From Natronococcus jeotgali DSM 18795 (lineage in GTDB: Archaea; Halobacteriota; Halobacteria; Halobacteriales; Natrialbaceae), in the NCBI RefSeq assembly GCF_000337695.1, contig NZ_AOIA01000023.1:1-60606 (forward strand): a stretch of DNA of 60,606 nt, in the 5' to 3' direction. The notes under the pieces were generated by a model. That model did not search any database and had not been told where the DNA came from. It saw only the letters and a program-made list of their open reading frames with translations. Of the stretch, positions 9,183-17,400 are shown piece by piece (the stretch's first letter is position 1; the number at the start of each line of letters is the position of its first letter). The translations under genes and the position numbers were made by a program.

Positions 9183-10463
9183 CTACGCCTCCTCGACCAC
9201 TTCGATGCCGCGGTTGTTGACGGCCGCGGGGTCGAGGCCGACCTCCTGCAGGAACTGCTTGTACTCGCGTTCGCACTGCTCGGCGTCCTTTTGCTTGTCG
9301 CTGGCGCGATCGCAGAGTTCGACGAGGTTCTCCGGAACGTCGTTCTTGTAGACGATCCAGTGGTTGATCAGGTCCGACAGGCGTCGGATCGGGCTGGTGA
9401 AGTGGCCGTAGATCTCGAAGTTCAGCGCGTGGTGGCCGCCGAAGGGGTCGTTCATGTACTTCGCGCGGGGCATCACCTTCATCACCGCCCACTGGATCTT
9501 GTCGAGCTGTCGGCCGGGCGCCTCCTCGAGGGTGGCGTTGACCGCCTTTCGGGGGTCGTCCCACTTGTCGCCGGGGATCGAGACGCCCTCGAGATCCTGG
9601 ATCTCCCGCAGCGCCTCGGACCACTCGTCGGGGCTGGGCTGGGGGTGGACGCGGTACATCGCCTCGACGCCGCGGTCCCACATCAGCGTGTGCGTGACGG
9701 CCTTGTTGGCCTTCAGCATGCACTCCTCGATGATCGTGTGGGCGCGGTCGCGAGCGGGGTTCAGGACGAGCGAGCCGTCTTCCTTGCGCTGTTCGTGCAT
9801 CTGATCGGCGACCTCGTGGACGAGGACGTTCTCCTCGTGTAACGGCGCGTCGGGATCCTCCAGGCGGTTCTCGGCCTGGGTGTAGGTGAGCCGCTCGTCC
9901 GAGCGGATGACGGACTTGTAGATCTCGATGGTCTCGTAAGAGAGGTTCTCCTTGTCGAGGTGCATCTCGACGGTGTGGGCGAGTCGATCCTCGTCGGGGA
10001 CCAGCGAGCAGACCGTCTCCGCGAGGACGGGCGGGAGCATGTGGATCGTGTACCCGGGCAGGTAGACGGTATTGGCGCGCTCGACGGCCTCGTCCCACAT
10101 CGCGGAGTCGGGGTGGACGTAGTGGGTGACGTCGGCGATGTGGACCCAGAGGACGTACTCGTCGTCGCGCTCCTTGATCGACAGGGCGTCGTCGAAGTCC
10201 TGGGCGTCGATCGGGTCGGTCGTCCAAGTCGTCAGCTCCCGGAGGTCCTCGCGCTCGTCGACTTCGTCCTCGATTTCGGCCTGGACGCCCTCGGTGCGCT
10301 CGCGGGCCTCCTCGAGCACCGCCTCGGGGAACTCGTCGCGGATCTCGAACTTCTCGAACAGCTCCTCGCGTTTGTTCTCGAGGTGGCGCGCGACCTCCTC
10401 GGAGATCTCGACCGGACCCTGGCCCTCGGCCGTGCCGGCCTGGGCCTGTGCGTCGTCGCTCAT
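9183..10463 (-). CDS. rnr: Ribonuclease R, RNB-domain-only haloarchaeal form
   Basis: This 426-residue exoribonuclease consists almost entirely of the RNB catalytic domain. The metal-binding aspartates are visible in TTDPIDAQDFDDALS (Asp83, Asp89, Asp91, Asp92), and the RNB signature HFTSPIRRLSDLINHW follows near residue 370. It lacks the cold-shock and S1 RNA-binding domains of bacterial RNase R, as known for haloarchaea, which lack an exosome and use this enzyme for 3'-5' RNA decay. It lies 48 bases downstream of a zinc-ribbon gene on the same strand and is probably co-transcribed with it. Confidence 0.93.
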   Translation of the reverse strand: MSDDAQAQAGTAEGQGPVEISEEVARHLENKREELFEKFEIRDEFPEAVLEEARERTEGVQAEIEDEVDEREDLRELTTWTTDPIDAQDFDDALSIKERDDEYVLWVHIADVTHYVHPDSAMWDEAVERANTVYLPGYTIHMLPPVLAETVCSLVPDEDRLAHTVEMHLDKENLSYETIEIYKSVIRSDERLTYTQAENRLEDPDAPLHEENVLVHEVADQMHEQRKEDGSLVLNPARDRAHTIIEECMLKANKAVTHTLMWDRGVEAMYRVHPQPSPDEWSEALREIQDLEGVSIPGDKWDDPRKAVNATLEEAPGRQLDKIQWAVMKVMPRAKYMNDPFGGHHALNFEIYGHFTSPIRRLSDLINHWIVYKNDVPENLVELCDRASDKQKDAEQCEREYKQFLQEVGLDPAAVNNRGIEVVEEA

Positions 10464-10511
10464 GGCGAGGCCTACGAACGTCGGGGTGAAAGTCGTGTCG
10501 GGACGGAAACG

Positions 10512-10802
10512 CTACGATTCCTCGAGCGGTTCGTCCCGCTCCTCGAGGGCCCGCAGGTACCGGTCGACGACCGTCTCCCAGGGGTGGCGGTCGGCCTCGA
10601 GTTCGACGAGGGCGTCCTCGAGGCCGTCCCGCGGGTAGTGACAGAGCTCGCCGTAGCAGGGTTTACAGAGGTACTCGAAGCGCTTGTCCTCGCGATCCCA
10701 GCGGTCGCCGTACTTGTCGTACTCGCGGGCCCGCGACCGGGGGATCTCGGAGCCGCAGGCGGGACAGACGACCGGCGGGTCGCGGTTCCGAGAGAACCAC
10801 AT
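10512..10802 (-). CDS. Zinc-ribbon small protein
   Basis: This 96-residue haloarchaeal protein has two CxxC knuckles, Cys13/Cys16 (CPAC) and Cys46/Cys49 (CKPC), that should bind one zinc, and an acidic helical C-terminus. It lies directly upstream of the RNase R gene on the same strand, so it could be an RNA- or protein-binding partner of that enzyme; this is inferred from position only. The start is ATG 10802. An in-frame extension further upstream would run into the PUA gene promoter and is not credible. Confidence 0.75.
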   Translation of the reverse strand: MWFSRNRDPPVVCPACGSEIPRSRAREYDKYGDRWDREDKRFEYLCKPCYGELCHYPRDGLEDALVELEADRHPWETVVDRYLRALEERDEPLEES

Positions 10803-10922
10803 ACGTCCGACGAGCGCGCGTATCCACTTAGCGATTGCTACGGCTCGTCGCCGACGCGATTCCGCGGATCGATCGGCCACGGGAACGGTCGTTTTATACG
10901 CCGACCGACCCACTCTGGGGGT

Positions 10923-11402
10923 ATGCAGGTCAAGTCTCGACACCACCTCCGCAGCGACGCCATCTCCGAGATCGAGGAGATGCTGTCCGAGCAGCTTGGC
11001 GTCTCGCCGACGGGCGACACCTACGAGCGCGTCGAGTTCGAAGAAACCGACTGGGAGGTCGTCCTGATCGACGGCGAGCCCCAGGTCGCCTTCTTCGACG
11101 AGGAGCCGTTCCTGACGGTTCGGGGCGCGAACGCGTACGATCCCGACAGGCGAATCGTCACCGTCGACAGCGGCGCGATTTCCTTCGTCAGCGACGGCGC
11201 CGACGTGATGCGACCCGGCATCACCGAAGCCACCGACGACATCTCCCCCGACGACCTCGTGTTGATCGCCGAGGAGTCCCACGGGAAGGTGCTCGCGGTC
11301 GGCCGGGCCCGCGTCGAGGGCTCCGAGATGCCCGGCGACGAGGGGAAGGTCGTCGACTCGCTGCACCACGTCGGCGACGACCTCTACGAGTTCTCGGGCT
11401 AG
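10923..11402 (+). CDS. PUA-domain RNA-binding protein
   Basis: This 159-residue archaeal protein has an N-terminal alpha-beta domain followed by a PUA domain (about 75-155: RIVTVDSGAISFVSDGADVMRPGI...VLAVGRARVEGSEM). PUA domains bind structured RNA in tRNA and rRNA modification enzymes and in MCT-1-like translation factors; this one resembles the archaeal MCT-1/Tma20-like group. A clear TATA box TTTTATA (10892-10898) lies 25-31 bases upstream of the ATG, indicating a leaderless mRNA. The stop codon overlaps that of the convergent downstream gene in a shared CTAG. Confidence 0.88.
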   Translation: MQVKSRHHLRSDAISEIEEMLSEQLGVSPTGDTYERVEFEETDWEVVLIDGEPQVAFFDEEPFLTVRGANAYDPDRRIVTVDSGAISFVSDGADVMRPGITEATDDISPDDLVLIAEESHGKVLAVGRARVEGSEMPGDEGKVVDSLHHVGDDLYEFSG

Positions 11403-11860
11403 CGACGCTCCGTCCGACTCGGGGCGGGGTACGACTGATCCCTCGCGACCGTCGTCTCCGGGACGAACTCGAGGAGCCGGTACCGATCGGGATCCAGATC
11501 GACGAACCCCTCGGGCCACTCCACGCGGCGGGGTCCCAGGTACTTCGCGAAGAGCCGTTCGGCCAGATCCTCGTCGTAGGGTTCGAGCGAGGCCGTGCCC
11601 CGCATGCCGACGTGTTCGACCCGCCCCGTCCCGGGGTCGAAGTCGACGATCGCGAGCGCGGTCGTCGGGTCGCGTCGAACGCGCCCGGGGTACGACCGCT
11701 CCTCGAGTCGGGCGACGATCCACACCCGGTCGTCTTCCCACAGGAACCACAGCGGCGAGATCCGCGGCCCGTCGCCCGACCGCTGGGCCAAAAAGCAAAA
11801 CAGCGGCCGCTCGAGGAACGCCGCGAGGTCGCACTCGAGGGTGTTCTCGACGATCCGCAC
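11399..11860 (-). CDS. Pyridoxamine 5'-phosphate oxidase-family protein
   Basis: This 153-residue protein is a split-barrel flavin-binding-type protein (MRIVENTLECDLAAFLERPLFCFLAQRSGDGPRISPLWFLWEDDRVWI). Such proteins bind FMN, F420 or haem, and the substrate cannot be told from sequence. It begins 2 bases after the stop of the DUF1028 gene, so the two form an operon. Its last four bases overlap the end of the convergent PUA gene. Confidence 0.8.
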   Translation of the reverse strand: MRIVENTLECDLAAFLERPLFCFLAQRSGDGPRISPLWFLWEDDRVWIVARLEERSYPGRVRRDPTTALAIVDFDPGTGRVEHVGMRGTASLEPYDEDLAERLFAKYLGPRRVEWPEGFVDLDPDRYRLLEFVPETTVARDQSYPAPSRTERR

Positions 11861-11862
11861 GG

Positions 11863-12612
11863 CTACTCGGCGGCCTCCTCCAGCGAGTCGGACTCGAAGG
11901 CGTCCGCGTACCGCTCCAGGGTGTCCTCGTAGCCCGCCAGCGCCAGCGCGTACGTTTCCCGCAGGTCGTCGATCGGCGACTCGGAGGCGTCGACCCGCAG
12001 GTCGTTGTACGGCGGGGTGAACTCGTAGTCCTCGGTCGTCTCGACGACGACGGCCGCGCTCTGGACCGAAAGCTCCTCGCGTTTGTCCCCGCCCTCGCGG
12101 TGGCCCGCCTCGAGAGCGTCGAGCAGCCGTTTCGCGAGCGGGTCGGCGCCGATCCCCGCGCCCGCGGTCTCGTCGGTCGTCTCGTGGACCGCGCTCTCGG
12201 CGTAGGCGTCGGCGGCCGCCTGAAGCACGGACTCGCCGGTGAGCATGTTGCCGGCGACGGTGTAGTGGTCGCCCGCCAGGTCGCCGAACCAGCCCTCGCA
12301 GTCCTCGCCGGAGAAGGTAAACGTCGAGCCGGCGCCGACGCCGTGGAGCTGGCGCTCGGACGCGCCGTCGTCGGCGTTGAGAAGCGCCTCGAGGGCGTCG
12401 TCGACGGCCAGTCCGTCGTCGACGTAGCGGATCCCGTCCCGTCCGAGGGAGACGTTGACCAGACTCTGGGTCGCGACGGCGCCGTTCTCGCTGACGAACG
12501 GACAGAGCGTGCCGACCCCCGGAAGGCGGGTCGTGACCGCGACCCCGAACCGATCGTGGCGCTCCCCGTCCGGCGTCTCGTAGGCTTCGCGAACGCAGAC
12601 GCTAAACGTCAT
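11863..12612 (-). CDS. DUF1028 Ntn-hydrolase-like protein
   Basis: This 249-residue protein matches the DUF1028 family, predicted Ntn-hydrolases, by MTFSVCVREA, GVAVTTRLPGVGTLCPFVSENGAVATQSLVN and VAGNMLTGESVLQAAADAY. Family members are often encoded near peptidases and transporters, but their substrate is not established. It is the first gene of a two-gene operon with the PPOX-family protein. It is divergent from sepF; the 175-base gap contains both promoters. Confidence 0.85.
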   Translation of the reverse strand: MTFSVCVREAYETPDGERHDRFGVAVTTRLPGVGTLCPFVSENGAVATQSLVNVSLGRDGIRYVDDGLAVDDALEALLNADDGASERQLHGVGAGSTFTFSGEDCEGWFGDLAGDHYTVAGNMLTGESVLQAAADAYAESAVHETTDETAGAGIGADPLAKRLLDALEAGHREGGDKREELSVQSAAVVVETTEDYEFTPPYNDLRVDASESPIDDLRETYALALAGYEDTLERYADAFESDSLEEAAE

Positions 12613-12787
12613 GGTCGGTCGCACGGTCCGATCCGGCAAAAAACGGCGGTTTCCGGCAGGGTCCTCGTCGGGAAACGGACGGGCCGGACCCGAACAGCTC
12701 GGCGTCGTCGGCCCGCCGCGGACGCGGCGGCTCCCGCCAACTCGTCTGACGTAAGAACTATACTCGCGGCCGCGCAGGATACCGTCA

Positions 12788-13159
12788 ATGGGATTTATGG
12801 ATAAGATCGTCGGCGGTGGCGGCGGACAGGTCTCGACCACCACCGGCGACTACGTCGAACTGAACCTCGACGACGTCTCGACCGAGTCGGCCGAGGCCAG
12901 AACGCAGGTCCGGATCGCCGAGATCGCCGGGCAGGCCGACGCGGTCGCGATCAAGGACGCCGTCTACGACGGCGATATCGTGTTCGCGGACATCACCCGG
13001 CTGCGGACCAACGACAGCACGGTCGAACACATCGTCGACGAGCTGCGCCAGGTCGCCCAGGAGGTCGACGGCGACATCGTCCGTAAGGGCGACGACCAGA
13101 TCATCGTCACCCCCGCAGGCGTGCGAATCAATCGGACGAAGCTGGGACAGGACTCCTGA
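12788..13159 (+). CDS. sepF: Cell division protein SepF
   Basis: This 123-residue archaeal SepF is the membrane anchor for FtsZ at the division site. The N-terminal MGFMDKIVGG is a short amphipathic helix that would bind the membrane. It is followed by a Gly-rich linker and the SepF core (YVELNLDD...DAVYDGDIVFADITRL...VEHIVDELRQVAQEVDGDIVRKGDDQIIVTPAGVRI). The TATA box AACTATAC (12756-12763) lies 25-32 bases upstream of the ATG. No other cell division gene is nearby, as is common for archaeal sepF. Confidence 0.93.
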   Translation: MGFMDKIVGGGGGQVSTTTGDYVELNLDDVSTESAEARTQVRIAEIAGQADAVAIKDAVYDGDIVFADITRLRTNDSTVEHIVDELRQVAQEVDGDIVRKGDDQIIVTPAGVRINRTKLGQDS

Positions 13160-13329
13160 CGGGCGGGATTTCGATCCGATCGCCGGACTCCGCCGCCTTG
13201 CCGACCCGCCCGCTATCGACAGACGTCGAGCTACCCGTTCGACGAGTGTAATCTCCCACGCGGCCGAGAATCCCGTTCCCGCGGCCTGCAAACGATAATA
13301 CTTTTCCATTACTATACGAAAGCCCGAGT

Positions 13330-14478
13330 ATGGTTGACGATCTCGAGAAAGGGCTGGAGGGGGTTCTGGTCGCAGAGTCGGAACTCAGCTCGATCGACGG
13401 TGACGCCGGGCGGTTGATCTACCGGGGCTATCCGATCGAGGACCTCGCTCGCGGCGCGAGCTACGAGGAGGTCGTCTATCTCCTCTGGCACGGCGAGTTG
13501 CCGACGGCGGACGAACTCGCCGAGTTCACTGCCTCGCTCAACGAGGAGCGGACCGTCGACGACGGCGTCCTCGAGACGGTCGAACGCCTCGCCGACGCCG
13601 GTGAGCGGCCGATGGCCGCGCTCCGAACGGCGGTCTCGATGCTCTCGGCGTACGAGCCCGAGGACGACGCCGAACCCGAAGATCTCGAGGCGACGCTCCG
13701 GCAGGGACGGCGGATCGCCGCCAAGCTGCCGACGGTCCTCGCGGCGTTCGAACGCTACCGGCTCGGCGAGGAGCCCGTCGATCCGGACCCCGATCTGGGA
13801 CTCGCGGCGAACTTCCTGTATATGCTCACCGGCGAGGAACCCGACGAGCTCGCCGCCGAGACGTTCGATCAGGCGCTCACCCTCCACGCCGACCACGGGC
13901 TCAACGCGTCGACGTTCACCGCGATGGTGATCGGCTCGACGATGGCCGACATCTACAGCGCCGTCACCGGCGGCATCAGCGCCCTCTCCGGCCCGCTCCA
14001 CGGCGGCGCGAATCAGGACGTCATGGAGGTGCTGATGGAGATCGACGAGAGCGACCTCGATCACCGCGAGTGGGTCGAGCAGGCCAACGAGGAGGGCCGG
14101 CGCATCCCCGGGTTCGGCCACCGCGTTTACAACGTCAAGGACCCCCGCGCGAAGATCCTCGAGGAGCGCAGCAAGGAACTCGCCGAGGAGGGCGAGGACA
14201 AGTGGTACAACTACACGACGACGATCGAGCAGTACCTCTCGGAGGAGCAGGGGCTCGCCGAGAAGGGGATCGCCCCGAACGTCGACTTCTACTCCGGTTC
14301 GGTCTACTACCAGCTGGGCATCCCGATCGACATGTACACCCCGATCTTCGCGATGAGCCGCGTCGGCGGCTGGATCGCCCACGTCCTCGAGTACCAGCAG
14401 GACAACCGCCTCATCCGCCCGCGGGCCCGGTACACGGGTCCCGAAGACCGGGAGTTCGTCCCCCTCGAGGAGCGGTAG
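13330..14478 (+). CDS. citZ: Citrate synthase
   Basis: This 382-residue enzyme condenses oxaloacetate with acetyl-CoA, the entry step of the TCA cycle. The catalytic triad is present: His224 in GPLHGGAN, His264 in FGHRVY and Asp319 in NVDFYSG. The length and the N-terminus (GLEGVLVAESELSSIDGDAGRLIYRGYPI) match the short archaeal/Gram-positive type without an NADH-binding domain. The promoter element GATAATACTTTT at 13294-13305 lies 25-36 bases upstream. Confidence 0.97.
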   Translation: MVDDLEKGLEGVLVAESELSSIDGDAGRLIYRGYPIEDLARGASYEEVVYLLWHGELPTADELAEFTASLNEERTVDDGVLETVERLADAGERPMAALRTAVSMLSAYEPEDDAEPEDLEATLRQGRRIAAKLPTVLAAFERYRLGEEPVDPDPDLGLAANFLYMLTGEEPDELAAETFDQALTLHADHGLNASTFTAMVIGSTMADIYSAVTGGISALSGPLHGGANQDVMEVLMEIDESDLDHREWVEQANEEGRRIPGFGHRVYNVKDPRAKILEERSKELAEEGEDKWYNYTTTIEQYLSEEQGLAEKGIAPNVDFYSGSVYYQLGIPIDMYTPIFAMSRVGGWIAHVLEYQQDNRLIRPRARYTGPEDREFVPLEER

Positions 14479-14538
14479 GAGACACCCGATTCCGAGGCGA
14501 TCGGCGCTACTTTTGCGATCCGGGACCGAGACGGTTCC

Positions 14539-14973
14539 ATGGCGACGATGCGTCCGACCGAGACGGTGTTCGTCTACGGCACCCTGACCGATCCCGACCG
14601 GGTCGTGGCGGTCCTCCGAAGCGCTCCGAACGCGAGCTACGAGCTCGGCGCGACGGCCGTCCTCGAGGGGCTGTGCCGCCTCGAGGGCGAGTACCCGACG
14701 CTGGCGCCCGGCGGCCGAACCGAGGGACGACTCCTCTCGGTCGACAAGCGCGGGCTCGAGGCGCTCGACCGGTACGAGGGCGTCGATCGGGGGCTGTACG
14801 AGCGGATCGCGGTCCCCCGCGAGGACGCCGACACCGACTGCTGGATCTACGTCGGCGACCCCGATCGGCTCGGAGCCGACGGCCGAGTCGACTGGCCCGA
14901 CGGACCCTCGTTCGAAGGCCGGGTTCGGACCTACGTTTCGGCCCGAGATGTCGCGGTAACGACACCCGAATGA
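14539..14973 (+). CDS. Gamma-glutamylcyclotransferase-like protein
   Basis: This 144-residue protein has the GGCT/AIG2 fold signatures: FVYGTL at 11-16 and the catalytic glutamate Glu80 in LDRYEGV. Family members release 5-oxoproline from gamma-glutamyl compounds. Haloarchaea use gamma-glutamylcysteine as a major thiol, so that is a plausible substrate by inference. It lies 60 bases after citrate synthase. Confidence 0.83.
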   Translation: MATMRPTETVFVYGTLTDPDRVVAVLRSAPNASYELGATAVLEGLCRLEGEYPTLAPGGRTEGRLLSVDKRGLEALDRYEGVDRGLYERIAVPREDADTDCWIYVGDPDRLGADGRVDWPDGPSFEGRVRTYVSARDVAVTTPE

Positions 14974-15046
14974 CGGGCGTCCGTCCCGCGTCTGACGACC
15001 CGATCACGCCGACGCCGTCTTGCGGTTTCACTTCCGCTGCGGGTGC

Positions 15047-15220
15047 ATGGGTTTTATGGTCGTTCCACCCGCGACTACAGTCGCAGGTCACGCGCCGTGC
15101 GATCCTGTATTCCCTGTCGTGTTGCCGTCGTCGGCAACACTGTCTATCGGGTTGAGGGGGTAACCGACACACCGATTCCCGATAGTAAATCCTTACAGTA
15201 CGCGCCGAATAGTCGACCGT
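15047..15220 (+). promoter_or_regulatory. ilvA upstream region with two inverted repeats
   Basis: The 247-base gap before ilvA holds GCGACT-AC-AGTCGC (15071-15084) and a perfect hairpin GTGTTGCCG-TCGT-CGGCAACAC (15119-15140). A promoter-like CTTACAG at 15192-15198 is placed for a leaderless ilvA transcript. A 38-codon frame (15047-15163) rich in Val and Thr spans the hairpin. The role of these elements is unknown; an operator or a small RNA are both possible. Confidence 0.45.
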
Positions 15221-16432
15221 ATGCTTCAGTTATCGGATATTCTCGAGGCGAAAGAGCGGGTCCGCGACACCTCCAGGTGGACGCCGCTGCAGTACTCTCA
15301 CACCTACTCGTCGATTACCGGCGCCGACGTCCACCTGAAACTCGAGAACAGCCAGCGGACGGGAGCGTTCAAGATCCGCGGGGCGACCAACCGAATCGCG
15401 ACGCTGTCGCCCTCGGAGCGGGAGGCGGGCGTCGTCACCGCCAGCGCGGGCAACCACGCCCAGGGGGTCGCCCTCGCGGCGACGCGGGCGGGCGTCGACG
15501 CGAAGATCGTCATGCCCGAGCACGCCCCGATTTCGAAGGTCAAGGCGACGCGTAACTACGGCGCCGAGGTCGTCCTCGAGGGCGTCGACTACAGCGAGGC
15601 CGCCGAGCGGGCCCACGAACTCGAACGCGAGGAGGATCGGACCTACCTCCACGCCTTCGACGACGAGGACGTGATGGCCGGCCAGGGGACGATCGGCCTC
15701 GAGATCCTCGAGGACTGTCCCGACGTCGACACCGTCGTCGTCCCCATCGGCGGGGGTGGGCTCGTCAGCGGGATCGCGACGGCGATCAAGGAGCGCAAGC
15801 CCGACGCGCGCGTGATCGGCGTCCAGGCCGAGGGCGCCTCGAGTGCCGCACCCTCCCTCGAGAAGGGCGAGCGGGTCACCATCGAGGGCGTCGAGACGAT
15901 CGCCGACGGAATCGCGACCCGCAGCCTCGGCGAGCGAACGTTTCCGATCGTCCGGGAGTACGTCGACGAGGTCGTCACCGTCTCCGACCCCGAGATCGCG
16001 GTCGCGACGATCTACCTGCTCGAGCGCTCGAAGACCGTCGTCGAGGGCGCCGGCGCGGTGCCGCTGGCGGCGCTGCTGTTCGACCGGTTCGACTACGAGC
16101 CCGACGAGACGATCGTTCCCGTGCTCAGCGGCGGCAACATCGACCTCAACACGCTCAGCAACGTCATCGTCCGCGGGCTGGTCGAGACGGGCCGGTACCT
16201 GAAGATCCGGACGGTGCTGAAGGATCGCCCGGGCTCGCTCGAGGAACTGCTGGCGATCCTCACCGCCCACCAGGCGAACATCTACGCGATCCACCACGAC
16301 CGCACCTCCCGGGACGTCGAGATGAGCGACACCGAGGTCGAACTCGAGCTCGAGATGCGGGGCACCGACCACGTTCAGCGTTTTCTCGCCGCGCTTCGCG
16401 ACGAGGGGTACGAGGTGGACGTCCTCGCGTAG
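15221..16432 (+). CDS. ilvA: Threonine ammonia-lyase with ACT domain
   Basis: This 403-residue PLP enzyme deaminates threonine to 2-oxobutyrate, the first step of isoleucine synthesis. PLP attaches to Lys51 in GAFKIRGA, and SAGNHAQG and GGGGLVSG form the phosphate cup. The C-terminal 80 residues form an ACT domain (LKIRTVLKDRPGSLEELLAILTAHQANIYAI), the usual site of amino-acid feedback. The length fits the TdcB-like single-ACT form. Confidence 0.93.
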   Translation: MLQLSDILEAKERVRDTSRWTPLQYSHTYSSITGADVHLKLENSQRTGAFKIRGATNRIATLSPSEREAGVVTASAGNHAQGVALAATRAGVDAKIVMPEHAPISKVKATRNYGAEVVLEGVDYSEAAERAHELEREEDRTYLHAFDDEDVMAGQGTIGLEILEDCPDVDTVVVPIGGGGLVSGIATAIKERKPDARVIGVQAEGASSAAPSLEKGERVTIEGVETIADGIATRSLGERTFPIVREYVDEVVTVSDPEIAVATIYLLERSKTVVEGAGAVPLAALLFDRFDYEPDETIVPVLSGGNIDLNTLSNVIVRGLVETGRYLKIRTVLKDRPGSLEELLAILTAHQANIYAIHHDRTSRDVEMSDTEVELELEMRGTDHVQRFLAALRDEGYEVDVLA

Positions 16433-16478
16433 GACGGTGCCGTTAAGGGCGAGGGGACGGACCCTCGAGTGAAAAGCG

Positions 16479-16718
16479 ATGGAAGCCTCGAACTCGCGGG
16501 GGTCCTCGCGGCGGGCCAAATCCGCGCTGCTGTGGGGGGTCGTCGGCGCCCTCGCCTTCCTGGTGCTCCTCCAGGGGTACGCCCTGCTGGCCGAGCCCCC
16601 GGTGACGATCACTCAGGGTGCGCTCGTCGCCGTCCTCGTCGGGCTGGGCGCGGGACTCGGGAGTTTCCTGCTCGAGCGCCGGATCGCGGCCTGGGCGAGC
16701 CGACGCCGCCCGGAGTGA
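16479..16718 (+). CDS. Small two-span membrane protein
   Basis: This 79-residue protein has a basic N-terminus (RRAKS), a first membrane span at about 18-37 (LLWGVVGALAFLVLLQGYAL), a short loop with PPVTITQG, a second span at about 46-65 and a basic tail. It belongs to the short haloarchaeal membrane proteins of unknown function. It lies between ilvA and tRNA-Ser. Confidence 0.65.
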   Translation: MEASNSRGSSRRAKSALLWGVVGALAFLVLLQGYALLAEPPVTITQGALVAVLVGLGAGLGSFLLERRIAAWASRRRPE

Positions 16719-16765
16719 CCCTATCTCGTAACAGTTAAACGACGGACGCGGCTAGGATAACTCGA

Positions 16766-16846
16766 GCCAGGATGGCCGAACGGTAAGGCGCACGCCTGGA
16801 AAGCGTGTTCCCTTTGGGATTCTGGGTTCAAATCCCAGTCCTGGCG
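16766..16846 (+). tRNA. tRNA-Ser (anticodon GGA)
   Basis: A class II tRNA folds cleanly. The acceptor stem is GCCAGGA with TCCTGGC and discriminator G. The anticodon stem is CACGC/GCGTG around CTGGAAA, giving anticodon GGA. A long variable arm TTCCC-TTT-GGGAT, typical of serine tRNAs, precedes the T arm CTGGG-TTCAAAT-CCCAG. No intron is seen and CCA is not encoded. Its 3' part is duplicated 147 bases downstream. Confidence 0.97.
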
Positions 16847-16878
16847 TTTTTCGCGTTTCACACCGACGAGCGGCGCGT
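16826..16878 (+). repeat. Direct repeat copy 1, tRNA-Ser 3' end (att-like)
   Basis: These 53 bases cover the T arm, the 3' acceptor strand and 32 bases beyond the tRNA. They recur at 16973-17025 with one mismatch. Integrases that use tRNA genes leave exactly this arrangement, so this is likely the tRNA-side attachment site. Confidence 0.7.
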
Positions 16879-16900
16879 AGCGACGCGAGTCAGTCGAACG

Positions 16901-16927
16901 CGAAAAACGACAACGAAGGGATTTGAA
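16901..16927 (-). repeat. Inverted degenerate att-like copy
   Basis: Read on the minus strand these 27 bases begin with TTCAAATCCC and end with CGTTTTTCG, both identical to the ends of the equivalent tRNA-Ser segment (16827-16853), with the same 27-base spacing and a diverged centre (21 of 27 identical). It lies between the two direct copies and suggests an older or heterologous attachment scar. Confidence 0.45.
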
Positions 16928-16972
16928 TCAGGCCGAGGTTCTGCGGGAAACGCGAGCAGGTTCTCGGACGTA

Positions 16973-17025
16973 GTTCAAATCCCAGTCCTGGCGTTTTTCG
17001 CGTTTCACACCGACGAGCGACGCGT
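16973..17025 (+). repeat. Direct repeat copy 2, tRNA-Ser 3' end (att-like)
   Basis: This is the second copy of the tRNA-Ser 3' segment, identical over 52 of 53 bases to 16826-16878. It has no tRNA 5' half, so it is not a gene. Only 94 bases separate it from copy 1, so any element once bounded by the pair is now absent. Confidence 0.7.
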
Positions 17026-17119
17026 CGCGGCGCGAGGGGTTTTGACTCCGGAAACGACAACGAACGGCGAGAGCACTGCGCGTCGCGGTGCGTCGCTCGA
17101 GCGGGGGGCCGACGCCGCC

Positions 17120-17245
17120 CTACTGTTCGATCTCGACGGGCGTATCGCAGGCGATCCAGCGGTCGGGATCCGAACGCTCGCGGACCTCGAAGAACCCGTC
17201 CTCGCTGAACCGCGCCTCGTACTCCGAACTCTCGTTCGATTGCAT
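17120..17245 (-). CDS. DUF7331-type small protein
   Basis: This 41-residue reading frame (ATG 17245) encodes a short acidic protein with the core YEARFSEDGFFEVRERSDPDRWIA, typical of the short haloarchaeal family DUF7331. Its function is unknown. It is divergent from the SRAP gene. The recognisable core makes it credible despite its size. Confidence 0.75.
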   Translation of the reverse strand: MQSNESSEYEARFSEDGFFEVRERSDPDRWIACDTPVEIEQ

Positions 17246-17321
17246 ACCCGGTCCGATCACGGGACCCACTATGAGTACGTGTGGCGTACCGAGGGCCGAC
17301 GGGAAGAAACCGGCCCTTGGG

Positions 17322-17347
17322 CGACCGTTTCGCCGACGAAACGGTCG
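17322..17347. repeat. 11-bp inverted repeat upstream of SRAP gene
   Basis: CGACCGTTTCG and CGAAACGGTCG are perfectly complementary around a 4-base centre CCGA. The element lies between two divergent genes, 54 bases before the SRAP start, and could be an operator or a structured leader. Confidence 0.5.
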
Positions 17348-17400
17348 GCGACGGAGCCGCGAGTGGAGAGTATTTGCTCACGGAGCGCCTACTCGGTCGC

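Noticed and set aside
16973-17000. Second tRNA gene
   Set aside because: Only the T arm and 3' acceptor strand are present; the 5' half and anticodon arm are missing.
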